From Alphaproteobacteria bacterium (lineage in GTDB: Bacteria > Pseudomonadota > Alphaproteobacteria > Sphingomonadales > Sphingomonadaceae): a stretch of 44,883 bases of DNA. The notes beneath the pieces were generated by a model, which was not told where the DNA came from, searched no databases, and was given only the letters and a program-made list of their open reading frames with translations. Shown piece by piece: positions 8,880 to 18,113 of this stretch (the first letter of the stretch is position 1; each line of letters starts with the position of its first letter). Made by a program: the position numbers and the translations under genes. The DNA lies in contig QBLU01000026.1 of assembly GCA_003241875.1 (NCBI GenBank), positions 1 through 44,883 of the forward strand, given 5' to 3'.

Positions 8880-9467
8880 TCAGCCGCGCAGCAGGGCGAT
8901 CAGCATCGCCAGCAGGACGAGGCCGGCCAGCGCCAGCCAGCTGAAATCGCGGCGGTCGCGCGTCGGGCTGGTGGCGTAGAGGCCGGCGAGGCCCGGCAGG
9001 CGGCCGATCGAGCGGCGCAGCGCCTCGGGCATCGCCGCCACCGCCGCCGGCTGGTTGCCGGCGAGCAACAGCAGTGCCGCCTCGCGGGTCCGTGGCCCGT
9101 CGCCAGCCGCCAGCGTCGCGGTGAGGGCGTTGCCGAGCAGCGGCGTGGTGACGGCCAGCGCCCGGGTGGCGGCGCTGATGTTCGACCCGGTGGCGCCGGC
9201 GAGCGCCCGCGCCATCAATTCGACCTTTGGCCCGAACAGGCCGGCCAGCAGCGCCAGCGCCGATTCCATGCTGGCGGAATCAGCCTGCCTGGCGGCAATC
9301 AACGCCGCGACGCCCGCTGCCGAGGTGCCGCGATTGCCGACCAGCAACGGCACGGCGCCGGCGAGCAGCGCCGTCGTGGTGGCGGCGTCGGCCCCGACGA
9401 TGCCGGCGATGCGATCGATGCTGTCGGGGGTCAGTTGCTGGCGCGTCAGGCTGATCAGGTCGGTCAT
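8880..9467 (-). CDS. DUF937 family protein with C-terminal membrane segment
   Basis: A 195-aa protein beginning MTDLISLTRQQLTPDSIDRI. The Ala/Gly/Leu-rich helical repeats (TTALLAGAVPLLVG, ALALLAGLFGP, TPLLGNALTATL) are typical of DUF937. One C-terminal hydrophobic segment (FSWLALAGLVLLAMLIALL, about 175-193) probably anchors it. Function is unknown. The longer upstream frame (to 9632) overlaps the thiE start region and is poor in family features, so the ATG at 9467 was chosen. It is divergent from thiE, leaving a shared upstream region of about 145 bases. Confidence 0.75.
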   Translation of the reverse strand: MTDLISLTRQQLTPDSIDRIAGIVGADAATTTALLAGAVPLLVGNRGTSAAGVAALIAARQADSASMESALALLAGLFGPKVELMARALAGATGSNISAATRALAVTTPLLGNALTATLAAGDGPRTREAALLLLAGNQPAAVAAMPEALRRSIGRLPGLAGLYATSPTRDRRDFSWLALAGLVLLAMLIALLRG

Positions 9468-9612
9468 GCTGTTGCCGATTGTCCCCTTGTCGCCGCGCTG
9501 CCGGGTTTGCGTTAACGGTATGCGCCGGCGACGGCAACCGGCGGCGGTGCCGCGCTTGCGCGTACCTGCCCGGCTGGTTAGGTCGGGCCCACAGGGATTG
9601 AAGGCGAGCGAA

Positions 9613-10305
9613 ATGACAGGCGATGACGACAAGGTACCGCTCGACCCCGGCTTTGGTGACCGCTTCGACCGGCAGCCGCGGCCGGCGTGCCAGCTTTACA
9701 TCGTATCGCCGCCGCAGATCGACATTCCGGCCTTTGCCGACACGCTGAAGGCGGCGCTCGATGGCGGCCCGGTGGCGGCGTTCCAGCTGCGGCTGAAGGA
9801 CGTCGACGAGGCGACGGTGCTGCGCGCCTGCGCGGCGCTGGTGCCGGTGTGCAACGCCGCCAACGTGGCGTTCATCCTCAACGATTCGGCGGCGCTGGCC
9901 AAGGCGGTCGGCGCCGATGGCGTCCATCTCGGCCAGTCCGACGGCAGCATCGCCGAGGCGCGGGCGCTGCTGGGGCTGGATGCCCAGATCGGCCGCACCT
10001 GCCACGACAGCCGCCACCTGGCGATGGAGGCCGGCGAGCAGGGCGCCGATTATGTCGCGTTCGGCGCCTTTTACGACACTACGACCAAGCCCAGCCATTA
10101 TCGCCCCGACCCGTCGATCCTCGGCTGGTGGACGACGATCAGCCAGTTGCCCTGCGTCGCCATCGGCGGGATCTTTCCCGACAATGCGGCGCCGCTGGTC
10201 GCGGCGGGGGCCGATTTCATCGCCGTGGTGCGGGCGGTGTGGGACCATGCCGACGGGGCAGGGGCCGGGGTGGCGGCGTTCGGGGACGTGCTCGGCTGGG
10301 ATTGA
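9613..10305 (+). CDS. thiE: Thiamine-phosphate synthase (ThiE-like)
   Basis: A 230-aa TIM-barrel protein. It shows LYIVSPPQID at the first strand, AFQLRLKDVDE (pyrophosphate side), FILNDSAALAKAVGADGVHLGQSD (about 88-111), the DYVAFGAFYDTTTK loop and CVAIGGIFPDNAAPLVAAGADFIAVVRAVW. These are the canonical ThiE blocks for joining hydroxymethylpyrimidine pyrophosphate and thiazole phosphate. The N-terminal 20 residues before the barrel are longer than usual. It supplies thiamine, whose pyrophosphate form is the transketolase cofactor, but there is no sign of a TPP riboswitch upstream. It could be the TenI-like sister family, but the pyrophosphate loop favours ThiE. Confidence 0.85.
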   Translation: MTGDDDKVPLDPGFGDRFDRQPRPACQLYIVSPPQIDIPAFADTLKAALDGGPVAAFQLRLKDVDEATVLRACAALVPVCNAANVAFILNDSAALAKAVGADGVHLGQSDGSIAEARALLGLDAQIGRTCHDSRHLAMEAGEQGADYVAFGAFYDTTTKPSHYRPDPSILGWWTTISQLPCVAIGGIFPDNAAPLVAAGADFIAVVRAVWDHADGAGAGVAAFGDVLGWD

Positions 10306-10360
10306 CGCGCGGGGCGTCGGCCGTCAGTGTATTGTATCGGCAATACGCAAAGGATGTTCG

Positions 10361-11170
10361 ATGAAGCTTGCGCTGGCCGCGGTGGTCCTGGCTCTTTCGG
10401 CGCCGTCGCTCGCGGCACCGGTGGAGGTGATGGTGCTGGGCTCCTATCACTTCGCCAATCCGGGCCGGGATATCAACAATCTCAGGGTCGACACGGTGCT
10501 GACGCCCGATCGCCAGCGGCAGCTCGACAGCGTCGCCCGGGCAATCGCACGGTTCAAGCCGACGCGGGTGATGGTCGAGATGCAGGGCAAGGGGTCGGAC
10601 CTCGCCATCGCCGAATATGGCCGGTTCGACGACGCGATGCTGGCCCGGGAGGCTAGCGAGATTGTCCAGCTCGGTTATCGCACGGCCCGGATGGCGGGGG
10701 TGAAGACCGTGCACGGCATCGACGAACAGCCCAAAGATGGGGAGCCCGACTATTTCCCGTTTGACAAGGTTCAGGCAGCGGCAAAGCAGTTCGGCCAGAC
10801 ATCAGTGCTGGACGCCAGCAATGCGGGCATCGCCGACTGGCTGAAGGACTTCGGCACCAGGCAGAAAAGCCTGACGGTGACAGAGGCGTTGATTGCTTTT
10901 AACGCGCCCGGTCCCGCCACCGGCATGGACGCTTATTACGGGGTGCTGGGGATCGGCGACCATGACAACCAGGCCGGCGCTGACCTCAACGCCATGTGGT
11001 ACCTGCGCAACGCCAAGATCTTTGCCAAGCTGATGTCGGTCGCGAAACCTGGAGATCGCGTGCTGGTCGTCTATGGCAGCGGGCACAATTTCTGGCTGCG
11101 CCACTTCGCCGGCCTGACGCCCGGCTATCGCAACGTCGATCCGCTGCCCTTTCTGAAGGCTGCAAAGTGA
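10361..11170 (+). CDS. DUF5694 family secreted protein (TraB/ChaN-like fold)
   Basis: A 269-aa protein with a signal peptide (MKLALAAVVLALSAPSLAAP). The mature part begins VEVMVLGSYHFANPGRDINN, then has KPTRVMVEMQGKGSD, GIDEQPKDGEPDYFPFD and a C-terminal VVYGSGHNFWLRHF. The pattern of GSYHF near the start and a late GSGH motif fits DUF5694, a group related to the TraB/ChaN putative metal-dependent hydrolases. The actual substrate is unknown. AAAGGA lies about 9 bases before the ATG. It stands alone between thiE and the suhB-type gene. Confidence 0.8.
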   Translation: MKLALAAVVLALSAPSLAAPVEVMVLGSYHFANPGRDINNLRVDTVLTPDRQRQLDSVARAIARFKPTRVMVEMQGKGSDLAIAEYGRFDDAMLAREASEIVQLGYRTARMAGVKTVHGIDEQPKDGEPDYFPFDKVQAAAKQFGQTSVLDASNAGIADWLKDFGTRQKSLTVTEALIAFNAPGPATGMDAYYGVLGIGDHDNQAGADLNAMWYLRNAKIFAKLMSVAKPGDRVLVVYGSGHNFWLRHFAGLTPGYRNVDPLPFLKAAK

Positions 11171-11337
11171 TCCGGTACAAAACCCTGTCCTACATGAACC
11201 GATATGGTTATTGAGTGAGTCGTGCCGCTCTTTGACATCGTGAATACCGGGACCCGGTCGCTGCGGCGGGCGGTTGGCAGGCGGGGCGATACCCGTTAAG
11301 GGCTGCCGCTTCGCCTTGTCGGGTCAGCCTCGTCGGG

Positions 11338-11406
11338 CGCGCATTTTCCGTTGCGCTTGTCGCGCATTTCCCGCCGCGCTTGTCGCGCATTTCCCGTTGC
11401 GCTTGC
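11338..11406. repeat. Three tandem copies of a 23-bp unit
   Basis: Units at 11338-11360, 11361-11383 and 11384-11406 all start CGCGCATTT and end GCGCTTG(T/C), differing at a few positions, with a partial fourth CGCGCATGG after them. The unit is not a CRISPR repeat because there are no spacers. It sits in the leader of the suhB-type gene, 50-120 bases upstream of its start. Confidence 0.85.
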
Positions 11407-11458
11407 CGCGCATGGCCCGGACCCGCAAGGGTCGCCGGGCAGAACGAAAGAGACAGCC

Positions 11459-12256
11459 TTGGTTGCCCATTCCGCCCTGATCACCGTCATGGAAAAGGCC
11501 GCGCGCAAGGCGGCGCCGCGGCTGCGTCGTGACTTCAACGAGGTCGATGCGCTGCAGGTCAGCCGCAAGGGGCCGGCCGATTTCGTGTCGAACGCCGACC
11601 GCGCCGCCGAACAGGCGATCGCCGAGGTGCTGACCCATGCGCGGCCCGACTGGGGGCTGCTGATGGAGGAATCGGGCGAGACCGAGGGGGCCGAGAAGCA
11701 GGCGCGCTGGATCGTCGATCCGCTCGACGGCACGACGAACTTCCTCCACGGTATGCCGCATTTCGCCATCTCGATCGCCGCCGAGGTCCAGGGCGAGGTC
11801 GTCGCCGGCCTCGTCCACCAGCCGCTGACCGGTGAAAGCTTCTGGGCCGAAAAGGGCCGCGGCGCCTGGCTCAGCGATCGCCGGCTGCGGGTGTCGGCGC
11901 GGCGCGACATGCTCGATTGCGTCATTGCCACCGGCATTCCCTATCATGGCCATGGCAAGCCGACCGAGTTCACCAACGTGCTGTCGGCAGTGATGCCCGA
12001 GGTTGCCGGCGTGCGGCGTTTCGGGTCGGCGGCGCTCGACCTGGCCTGGGTGGCGGCGGGGCGGTTCGACGGCTTCTGGGAACAGGGGCTGCAATATTGG
12101 GACGTCGCGGCGGGTATCCTGCTGGTGCGCGAGGCCGGCGGCTTCGTTACCGATTATCGCGGCCAGGACAATATGGTGGCGAGGGCGGAGATCGTCGCCG
12201 CCAACGGCAATATCCAGTCGAAGCTGCACCGGCTGGTCGCGGGCGCGGTCCGCTAG
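11459..12256 (+). CDS. suhB: Inositol monophosphatase family protein (SuhB-type)
   Basis: A 265-aa protein, the usual IMPase length. Motifs are KGPADFVSNADRAAE, the metal ligand region EESGETEG, WIVDPLDGTTNFLHGMPHF (motif A, about residues 83-101) and WDVAAGILLVREAGG (motif B, near 219). It dephosphorylates inositol phosphates or related sugar phosphates with Mg2+. SuhB-type homologues also act in rRNA transcription antitermination. The start is best placed at the TTG at 11459, giving VAHSALITVMEKAARKAAPR, the conserved family head. The open frame extends further upstream, but only through the 23-bp tandem repeats. Confidence 0.9.
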   Translation: MVAHSALITVMEKAARKAAPRLRRDFNEVDALQVSRKGPADFVSNADRAAEQAIAEVLTHARPDWGLLMEESGETEGAEKQARWIVDPLDGTTNFLHGMPHFAISIAAEVQGEVVAGLVHQPLTGESFWAEKGRGAWLSDRRLRVSARRDMLDCVIATGIPYHGHGKPTEFTNVLSAVMPEVAGVRRFGSAALDLAWVAAGRFDGFWEQGLQYWDVAAGILLVREAGGFVTDYRGQDNMVARAEIVAANGNIQSKLHRLVAGAVR

Positions 12257-12321
12257 GGCGGCCGTTCGGAACGCCGCGGCGGCGTTCGATCGCCCGGACA
12301 CAAAGTTGCTCTAATGCGGAT

Positions 12322-12455
12322 CGTCATGCCGGCGCACGCCGGCATCCACCGTCTTGCAAAGTGCCGTGTTGGTCGCTGCTGCACCGGACGGCGTGCCAGG
12401 CGTCGAGGGCCGGGTCTTGGCGCCGCGGTGGATGCCGGCGTTCGCCGGCATGACG
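12322..12455. repeat. Inverted pair of 30-bp palindromic elements
   Basis: The left copy (12322-12351, beginning CGTCATGCCGGCGCACGCCG) and right copy (12426-12455, beginning CGGTGGATGCCGGCGTTCGC) are reverse complements with one mismatch in 30. Each copy also contains its own small palindrome GCCGGCG...CGCCGGC. They flank 74 bases and occupy most of the 312-base gap between the suhB-type gene and the M28 peptidase. Nothing else recognisable is in this gap. Confidence 0.8.
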
Positions 12456-12568
12456 GTTGGGTTGACGCCAGTGCAGGCGCCGCCGGCGCGGGGATGACGG
12501 GTTGCCTCTTGCCGCGGCCGGTGGCCGGCTTTAGCCTACGGCGCTTGCGAATTTGCGGGGACATCTTC

Positions 12569-14170
12569 ATGCGTCTGACCTTCTGCGCCATCGCGGCGCT
12601 CGCCTTTGCCATGCCTGCCGTCGCCGCCGACAACAGCGTGATGACGGCGCGGATCATCGATGCCGGCATGAACCATGGCGAGGTCGTCGAGACGATCGGC
12701 TATCTGACCGATCGCATCGGTGGCCGCATGACCAATTCGCCGCAGATGCGCGCCGCCGAAGCTTGGACGCAGTCGAAATTCCGCGGCTGGGGCCTGTCCA
12801 ACGTTCATGCCGAGCCGTTCGAGTTCGGCCGCGGCTGGTCGATCGACAGCGTCGCCGTGCGCATGACGACGCCGCGCGTGCTGCCGCTGCACGCCATTCC
12901 GGTGGCGTGGACGCCCGGCACCGGCGCGGCGGTATCGGCACCGATCGTCGTCGCGCCGATGAAGAAGGACAGCGATTTCGCCACCTGGCGCGGCAAGCTG
13001 GGCGGCAAGATCGTGCTGGTGTCGCAGCCGACAGACGGTTCCGAGCCCGACAAGCCGGCGTTCCGCCGCTATGGCGATGACGAACTGCGCAAGCTCGATA
13101 CCTTCGACCAGCCGAATTTCGACCCGGCCGCCATCGCCAGGCGCATGAAGCGCCAGGGTTTCGAAGCCCGGCTCGATGCCTTTCTCAGCGCCGAGGGCGC
13201 CAGGGCCTGGGTCAGCCAGTCGTATCGCGACGGCGGGCTGGTTTCGGGGGAGGGTAATGGCTATCGCACCGACGACAAGCGCAAGGTGCCCGGCATCCAG
13301 ATGGCCGCCGAGGATTATCGGCGGCTGGCGCGCCTCGCCAAGACGGGGCCGGTGACGCTCGATATCGACACGCGGGTGAGCTTCCACGAGGCCGACACCC
13401 GCGCCAACAACATCATCGCCGAAATCCCGGGCAGCGACGCCAGGGCCGGCTATGTGATGGCCGGCGCGCATCTCGACAGCTGGGTGGCGGCCGATGGCGC
13501 GGCGGACAATGGCGCCGGATCTGCGGTCGTCATGGAGGCGGCGCGCATCCTCGCCAGCCTGGGGGCCAGGCCCCGCCGGACGATCCGTTTCGCGCTTTGG
13601 AACGCCGAGGAACAAGGGCTGCTCGGCAGCCTCGCCTATGTCGAGCAGCATCTCGCCAGCCGCCCGCCCGAGACCGACCCCGAAAAGCTGAAGCTCGGCC
13701 CCTATGCGACCTGGCCGCGCAGTTTCCCGATCACGCCGAAGCCGGGCTATGGCGCGCTCGCCGCCTATTTCAATCTCGACAACGGCAGCGGCAAGATCCG
13801 CGGCATCTATACCGAGGGCAACCAGGGCGTCGCGCCGATCTTTCGCGAATGGCTGGCGCCGTTCGCCAGCATGGGCGCGACCGCCGTCGTCAGCAGCAAG
13901 ACCGGGGGCACCGACCATGTCTTTTTGCAGAGCGTCGGCCTGCCGGGCTACCAGTTCATCCAGGATCCGCTCGACTATATGAGCCGGACGCACCATTCGG
14001 ACATCGACACCTTCGATCACCTGAAGCCGGCGGACCTGCGCCAGGCGGCGGTGATCATGGCGAGTTTCCTGTGGAACGCCGCCAACAGCGAGGCGCCATT
14101 GCCCAGGGGCGTGCTGCCGACTCAGCCGAAGCCGACGGATCCGTTCAGCTATGCGGAGGACGACCAGTAG
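12569..14170 (+). CDS. M28 family metallopeptidase, secreted
   Basis: A 533-aa zinc aminopeptidase-like protein with a signal peptide (MRLTFCAIAALAFAMPAVAA). A protease-associated-like insert in the middle (about 110-270) precedes the M28 core: AGAHLDSWVAADGAADNGAG, then WNAEEQGLLGS with the catalytic Glu pair, and THHSDIDTFDHL with the last zinc His. It should trim peptides in the periplasm or outside the cell. The ATG at 12569 is preferred because it yields the signal peptide and has GGGGA upstream; the longer frame runs through the palindromic repeats. Specific substrate unknown. Confidence 0.9.
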   Translation: MRLTFCAIAALAFAMPAVAADNSVMTARIIDAGMNHGEVVETIGYLTDRIGGRMTNSPQMRAAEAWTQSKFRGWGLSNVHAEPFEFGRGWSIDSVAVRMTTPRVLPLHAIPVAWTPGTGAAVSAPIVVAPMKKDSDFATWRGKLGGKIVLVSQPTDGSEPDKPAFRRYGDDELRKLDTFDQPNFDPAAIARRMKRQGFEARLDAFLSAEGARAWVSQSYRDGGLVSGEGNGYRTDDKRKVPGIQMAAEDYRRLARLAKTGPVTLDIDTRVSFHEADTRANNIIAEIPGSDARAGYVMAGAHLDSWVAADGAADNGAGSAVVMEAARILASLGARPRRTIRFALWNAEEQGLLGSLAYVEQHLASRPPETDPEKLKLGPYATWPRSFPITPKPGYGALAAYFNLDNGSGKIRGIYTEGNQGVAPIFREWLAPFASMGATAVVSSKTGGTDHVFLQSVGLPGYQFIQDPLDYMSRTHHSDIDTFDHLKPADLRQAAVIMASFLWNAANSEAPLPRGVLPTQPKPTDPFSYAEDDQ

Positions 14171-14179
14171 TTTTGTCTT

Positions 14180-14205
14180 GTCACCCCGGCCTGCGCCGGG
14201 GTGAC
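14180..14205. repeat. Palindromic element after the M28 gene
   Basis: GTCACCCCGGC (14180-14190) and GCCGGGGTGAC (14195-14205) form an 11-bp perfect stem with a 4-base loop, ten bases after the M28 stop. It is related in sequence to the element after tkt. It may act as a transcript end, but no T-run follows. Confidence 0.65.
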
Positions 14206-14319
14206 AATGTCATCGTGGGCGTTTGGCCGCACGATCACACCCTTGGCCTTGCCCTCGCGCACCGCGGGGCATAGAAGGCGCGCGACGCAACTCCAGCATC
14301 GAAAGCCCGTTTTGCGGCC

Positions 14320-14697
14320 ATGTCCGAAATTGCCAACCAGTATCTGCCGATCCTGCTGTTCCTGACGGTTGGAATCGTGTTCGCCCTGATCTTTGTCGGG
14401 GCGCCGATCGCGGTGTCGAAGCTGACCGGCACGTCGCAGCCCGACACCATCAAGCTCAGCGAATATGAAAGCGGCTTTCCGGCGTTTTCGGACAGCCGGG
14501 CGCAGTTCGACGTGCGCTTCTACCTCGTTGCCATCCTGTTCATCGTCTTCGACCTGGAGGCGGCGTTCCTGTTTCCCTGGGCGGTGTCGCTGCACTGGGG
14601 CGGGCAGGCGGCGTGGTGGGCGATGATGGAATTCCTCGGCGAACTCGCCATCGGGCTCGCCTATGCCTGGCATGTCGGAGCGCTGGAATGGGAATGA
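14320..14697 (+). CDS. nuoA: NADH-quinone oxidoreductase subunit A
   Basis: A 125-aa membrane protein with three hydrophobic segments (about 8-30, 65-85, 95-115). The conserved NuoA loop [41 protein letters not shown] contains the Glu/Asp-rich FDLE. It is the membrane-arm subunit near the quinone site of complex I. It opens the operon; about 150 bases separate it from the M28 gene. Its TGA overlaps the nuoB start region. Confidence 0.96.
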   Translation: MSEIANQYLPILLFLTVGIVFALIFVGAPIAVSKLTGTSQPDTIKLSEYESGFPAFSDSRAQFDVRFYLVAILFIVFDLEAAFLFPWAVSLHWGGQAAWWAMMEFLGELAIGLAYAWHVGALEWE

Positions 14698-15257
14698 TTC
14701 AAGTGCCGCCGGCACTGACCGAGGAGCAGCAGGCGCGCGGCCTGACGCTGCGTGCCGACAACAAGGACATGTTCCTTGCCGACATGAGCCAGGAGGTCGC
14801 CGACAAGGGCTTCCTCGTCGCGTCGACCGAGGACCTGTTCCACTGGGCGCGCACCGGCTCGCTGTGGTGGATGACGTTCGGGCTCGCCTGCTGCGCGGTC
14901 GAGATGATGCACACCAACATGCCGCGCTATGATCTTGAGCGGTTCGGCGTCGCGCCGCGCGCCTCGCCGCGCCAGTCCGACGTGATGATCGTCGCCGGCA
15001 CGCTGTGCAACAAGATGGCGCCGGCGCTGCGCCGGGTTTACGACCAGATGTCGGAACCGCGCTATGTCATCTCCATGGGCAGCTGCGCCAATGGCGGCGG
15101 CTATTACCACTACAGCTATTCGGTGGTCCGCGGTTGCGATCGCATCGTTCCGGTCGACATCTATGTGCCGGGCTGCCCGCCGACCGCCGAGGCGCTGCTC
15201 TATGGCATCCTCGCCCTGCAGCGGAAGATCCGCCGCGTCGGGAGTTTCGAACGGTGA
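14688..15257 (+). CDS. nuoB: NADH-quinone oxidoreductase subunit B
   Basis: A 189-aa iron-sulfur subunit carrying the N2 cluster, which passes electrons to quinone. The ligands are visible: tandem Cys in [11 protein letters not shown], Cys in [16 protein letters not shown], and Cys in [17 protein letters not shown]. The ATG at 14688 (MGMIQVPP) overlaps the nuoA stop; an alternative ATG is six bases later. Its TGA overlaps the nuoC GTG. Confidence 0.96.
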   Translation: MGMIQVPPALTEEQQARGLTLRADNKDMFLADMSQEVADKGFLVASTEDLFHWARTGSLWWMTFGLACCAVEMMHTNMPRYDLERFGVAPRASPRQSDVMIVAGTLCNKMAPALRRVYDQMSEPRYVISMGSCANGGGYYHYSYSVVRGCDRIVPVDIYVPGCPPTAEALLYGILALQRKIRRVGSFER

Positions 15258-15901
15258 ACGCCATCACGCCCGAACTGGGGCGGCACAGCTGGCCGGTGAT
15301 GGGCACCATGCCCGACCTGGGTGAACAGCTGCGTTCGCTGCTGGGCGATGCGATCGTCGAGATCGTCGAACACGCCCATGAGACCGGCGTGACCGTTAAG
15401 CGCGAGGCGCTGGTCGCGGTGATGACGACGTTGCGTGACGATCCTGACCTGCGGCTGAACCAGCTGATCGACATCTGCGGCGTCGACTACCCCGATCGCG
15501 CCGAGCGGTTCGATGTCGTCTACCAGCTGCTGTCGATGGCGAAGAACCTGCGCCTGCGTGTCAAGGTCACCACCGACCACCGCATGCCGGTGCCGTCGCT
15601 GACCGGGCTGTGGCCGGTCGCCGGCTGGTACGAGCGCGAGACCTGGGATTGCTATGGCGTGCTGTTCGACAGCAACCCCGACCTGCGCCGCATCCTGACC
15701 GATTATGGTTTCGAAGGGCATCCGTTCCGCAAGGATTTCCCGCTGACCGGCCATGTCGAGCTGCGTTATTCCGAAGAGCACAAGCGCGTCGTCTATGAGC
15801 CGGTGAAGCTGGCGCAGGATTTCCGCAGCTTCGATTTCCTGTCGCCGTGGGAAGGCACCGATTACATGCTGCCGGGCGATGAAAAGGCGGAGGCGAAGTA
15901 A
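15254..15901 (+). CDS. nuoC: NADH-quinone oxidoreductase subunit C
   Basis: A 215-aa 30-kDa subunit of the peripheral arm of complex I. It has [24 protein letters not shown], the W-x-ERE block [21 protein letters not shown] and the signature [21 protein letters not shown]. The start is a GTG overlapping the nuoB TGA as GTGA (15254); the first ATG would drop about 19 residues. The gene ends on a TAATG overlap with nuoD. Confidence 0.95.
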   Translation: MNAITPELGRHSWPVMGTMPDLGEQLRSLLGDAIVEIVEHAHETGVTVKREALVAVMTTLRDDPDLRLNQLIDICGVDYPDRAERFDVVYQLLSMAKNLRLRVKVTTDHRMPVPSLTGLWPVAGWYERETWDCYGVLFDSNPDLRRILTDYGFEGHPFRKDFPLTGHVELRYSEEHKRVVYEPVKLAQDFRSFDFLSPWEGTDYMLPGDEKAEAK

Positions 15902-17148
15902 TGGCCGACCTGTCACCCGCCGGGGCGGCCTGGACCGCCGAGGACACGCAGGACCTGCTGCCGCCGCTGAAGGACGGCAACAGCATCCAGAACTACATGA
16001 TCAATTTCGGGCCCCAGCATCCGGCGGCGCACGGTGTGCTGCGGCTGGTGATGGAGCTCGATGGCGAGATCATCGAGCGTTGCGACCCGCATATCGGCCT
16101 GCTGCATCGCGGGACCGAAAAACTGTGCGAGTACAAGACCTACCTGCAGGCGCTGCCGTACATGGACCGGCTCGATTACGTCAGCCCGATGTGCATGGAG
16201 CACAGCTATGTGCTCGCCATCGAAAAGCTGGGCGGCATCGAGGTGCCGCTGCGGGCGAAGTATATCCGCACGATGTTCGCGGAGATCACCCGCATCCTCA
16301 ACCACATCCTCAACACCACGACGCATGCGATGGACGTCGGCGCGATGACGCCGATCCTGTGGCTGTTCGAGGAGCGCGAAAAGCTGATGGAATTCTACGA
16401 GCGGGTGTCGGGGGCGCGCTTCCATGCCGCCTATTTCCGGCCCGGCGGCGTCCACCAGGATCTGCCCGACGGGCTGCTCGGCGACATCAAGGACTGGTGC
16501 GACGGCTATCTGAAGGTGCTCGACGAGATGCAGTCGCTGGTCGCCGACAACCGCATCTTCAAGCAGCGCAACGTCGATATCGGGGTGATTTCGCGGGATG
16601 ACGCGATCGCCTGGGGATTTACCGGCCCGTGCATTCGCGCCTCGGGCGTGCCCTGGGACCTGCGCAAGTCGCAGCCCTATGACGTCTACGACCGCATGGA
16701 TTTCAACGTCATCGTGTCGAACGACGGCGACTGCTATGCGCGCTTCATGGTCCGCATGGACGAAATGCGCGAAAGCCTGAAGATCATCCGCCAGTGCCTC
16801 GCCGAAATGCCGGCCGGCCGCCACGCGACGCTCGATCGCAAGGTATCGCCGCCCTCACGCGGCGAGATGAAGCGGTCGATGGAAGCGCTCATCCACCACT
16901 TCAAGCTGTACACCGAGGGCATGCACGTGCCGGCCGGCGAGGTCTATGTCGCGACCGAAAGCCCCAAGGGCGAATTCGGTATCTTCATGGTCGCCGATGG
17001 CACCAACAAGCCGTGGCGCGTCCATGTCCGCGCGACCGGCATGGCGCATCTGCAGGCGATGGATTTCCTGTGCAAGGGCCACATGCTCGCCGACGCGCCG
17101 GCGATCCTGGGGTCGCTCGACATCGTGTTCGGCGAAGTCGACCGGTAG
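15901..17148 (+). CDS. nuoD: NADH-quinone oxidoreductase subunit D
   Basis: A 415-aa 49-kDa subunit that forms the quinone pocket with NuoB. Signatures include [22 protein letters not shown] (about 36-57), [30 protein letters not shown], the [12 protein letters not shown] block and the C-terminal [14 protein letters not shown]. Full length and intact. Translation is coupled to nuoC through TAATG. A cupin gene follows after 10 bases. Confidence 0.96.
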   Translation: MADLSPAGAAWTAEDTQDLLPPLKDGNSIQNYMINFGPQHPAAHGVLRLVMELDGEIIERCDPHIGLLHRGTEKLCEYKTYLQALPYMDRLDYVSPMCMEHSYVLAIEKLGGIEVPLRAKYIRTMFAEITRILNHILNTTTHAMDVGAMTPILWLFEEREKLMEFYERVSGARFHAAYFRPGGVHQDLPDGLLGDIKDWCDGYLKVLDEMQSLVADNRIFKQRNVDIGVISRDDAIAWGFTGPCIRASGVPWDLRKSQPYDVYDRMDFNVIVSNDGDCYARFMVRMDEMRESLKIIRQCLAEMPAGRHATLDRKVSPPSRGEMKRSMEALIHHFKLYTEGMHVPAGEVYVATESPKGEFGIFMVADGTNKPWRVHVRATGMAHLQAMDFLCKGHMLADAPAILGSLDIVFGEVDR

Positions 17149-17158
17149 GGGTGCTGCG

Positions 17159-17527
17159 ATGGGCGCGCCGCCGGTCCTCGCCATTGCCGACAAGCTCGCC
17201 GGCTTCAGCGACCATTGGAACCCGCGCATCATCGGCAAGTACAACGGCAACGAACTGCGCCTGGCCAAGCTGCTCGGTGAATTCACCTGGCACAGCCATG
17301 CCGACACCGACGAGCTGTTCCTGGTCATTTCCGGCACGTTGCGCATCGAGTTTCGCGACGGCGCCCGCAGCCTTGGTCCGGGCGAGATGATCGTCGTGCC
17401 GCGCGGCACCGAACACCGGCCGGTTGCCGACGCCGAATGCGCGGTGTTGATGATCGATCGCGAGGGCGAGCCCAACACCGGCGAAAATCCGTCGCAGTTG
17501 ACCCGCGCCGCGCTGGAAAGCATCTGA
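17159..17527 (+). CDS. Cupin domain-containing protein
   Basis: A 122-aa single cupin. Metal-site motif 1 is visible as GEFTWHSHADTDELFLVISGTLRIEF (His, His, Glu at about 44-52) and motif 2 as PGEMIVVPRGTEHRPVA (His near 87). Such small cupins are mannose-6-phosphate isomerase-like or bind small ligands; the reaction here is unknown. It sits 10 bases after nuoD and in the same direction, so it is co-transcribed with complex I genes. That location is not standard for nuo operons. Confidence 0.85.
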   Translation: MGAPPVLAIADKLAGFSDHWNPRIIGKYNGNELRLAKLLGEFTWHSHADTDELFLVISGTLRIEFRDGARSLGPGEMIVVPRGTEHRPVADAECAVLMIDREGEPNTGENPSQLTRAALESI

Positions 17528-17608
17528 AAACGGGCAGGGCTTGGCGTAGCCGCGCAAGCCGCATAGTGTGACATCGCGCCGCAGGAAAGGCGGTGGTGAA
17601 GGGGATGG

Positions 17609-17791
17609 ATGATGGACGACAAGTCGAACAGCGGCCGCGACGAGGCGGTATGGTTTTCGTTCCTGTGTGCGGCCGTCGCGTTGATCGGCGTGTTTCGCTA
17701 TCCTTCGGTCGGCATGAACCTGATTTTCATTCTGATCCTGGGCTGGTTCCTGTGGACGCTGTGGCAGATGAGCGCCGATCGCTTCGAATAA
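17609..17791 (+). CDS. Small membrane protein 1 in the nuo operon
   Basis: A 60-aa protein with a charged N-terminus (MMDDKSNSGRDEA) and one or two hydrophobic segments from about 14 to 52 (VWFSFLCAAVALIGVF and MNLIFILILGWFLWTLW), ending MSADRFE. AAGGGGATGG lies upstream of the ATG pair (17609/17612). No family is recognised. Its place between the cupin and nuoE suggests co-transcription with complex I genes. Confidence 0.65.
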   Translation: MMDDKSNSGRDEAVWFSFLCAAVALIGVFRYPSVGMNLIFILILGWFLWTLWQMSADRFE

Positions 17792-17911
17792 GCGCGGTGA
17801 TCTGGCCGCCGCGGCCGGTTGCATCGGGCGGCAACCTGCTGTTTACACCGGGGTTGCCGTTACCGGACCGGCGGGGTGGCGCCGAATGGATATGATTGGG
17901 GAGCACGACCG

Positions 17912-18076
17912 ATGCAGTTTCTGATGCGAGAATCCGTCACCATATCGTTGCTGTTCACCTCCTTTGCGTTGTATCTGGCGGCGTCGTCGCCTTCGGTGTT
18001 CGCCAATGTGCTCGTCGTCGTCGGGCTGGTGCATGTCTGGGCGGCGATCCTGGTGATGACCACCGACAGGTTGTAG
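17912..18076 (+). CDS. Small membrane protein 2 in the nuo operon
   Basis: A 54-aa protein starting MQFLMRESVTISLLFTSFAL with two hydrophobic stretches (about 9-24 and 29-48) and a short polar end (MTTDRL). GGGGAGCACGACCG upstream supplies a ribosome site. No family recognised. It lies 120 bases after small protein 1 and 37 before nuoE. Both small proteins end in a similar polar tail (SADRFE and TTDRL), possibly a coincidence. Confidence 0.6.
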   Translation: MQFLMRESVTISLLFTSFALYLAASSPSVFANVLVVVGLVHVWAAILVMTTDRL

Positions 18077-18113
18077 TCCGGCGCCGCGGCGCCGGTGTGG
18101 AGTGAGATTGCTG

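Noticed and set aside
9468-9612. TPP riboswitch upstream of thiE
   Set aside because: The conserved CUGAGA and ACCUGA boxes are not visible in the leader.
11338-11406. Possible CRISPR array
   Set aside because: Units are directly adjacent with no spacers and no cas genes are near.
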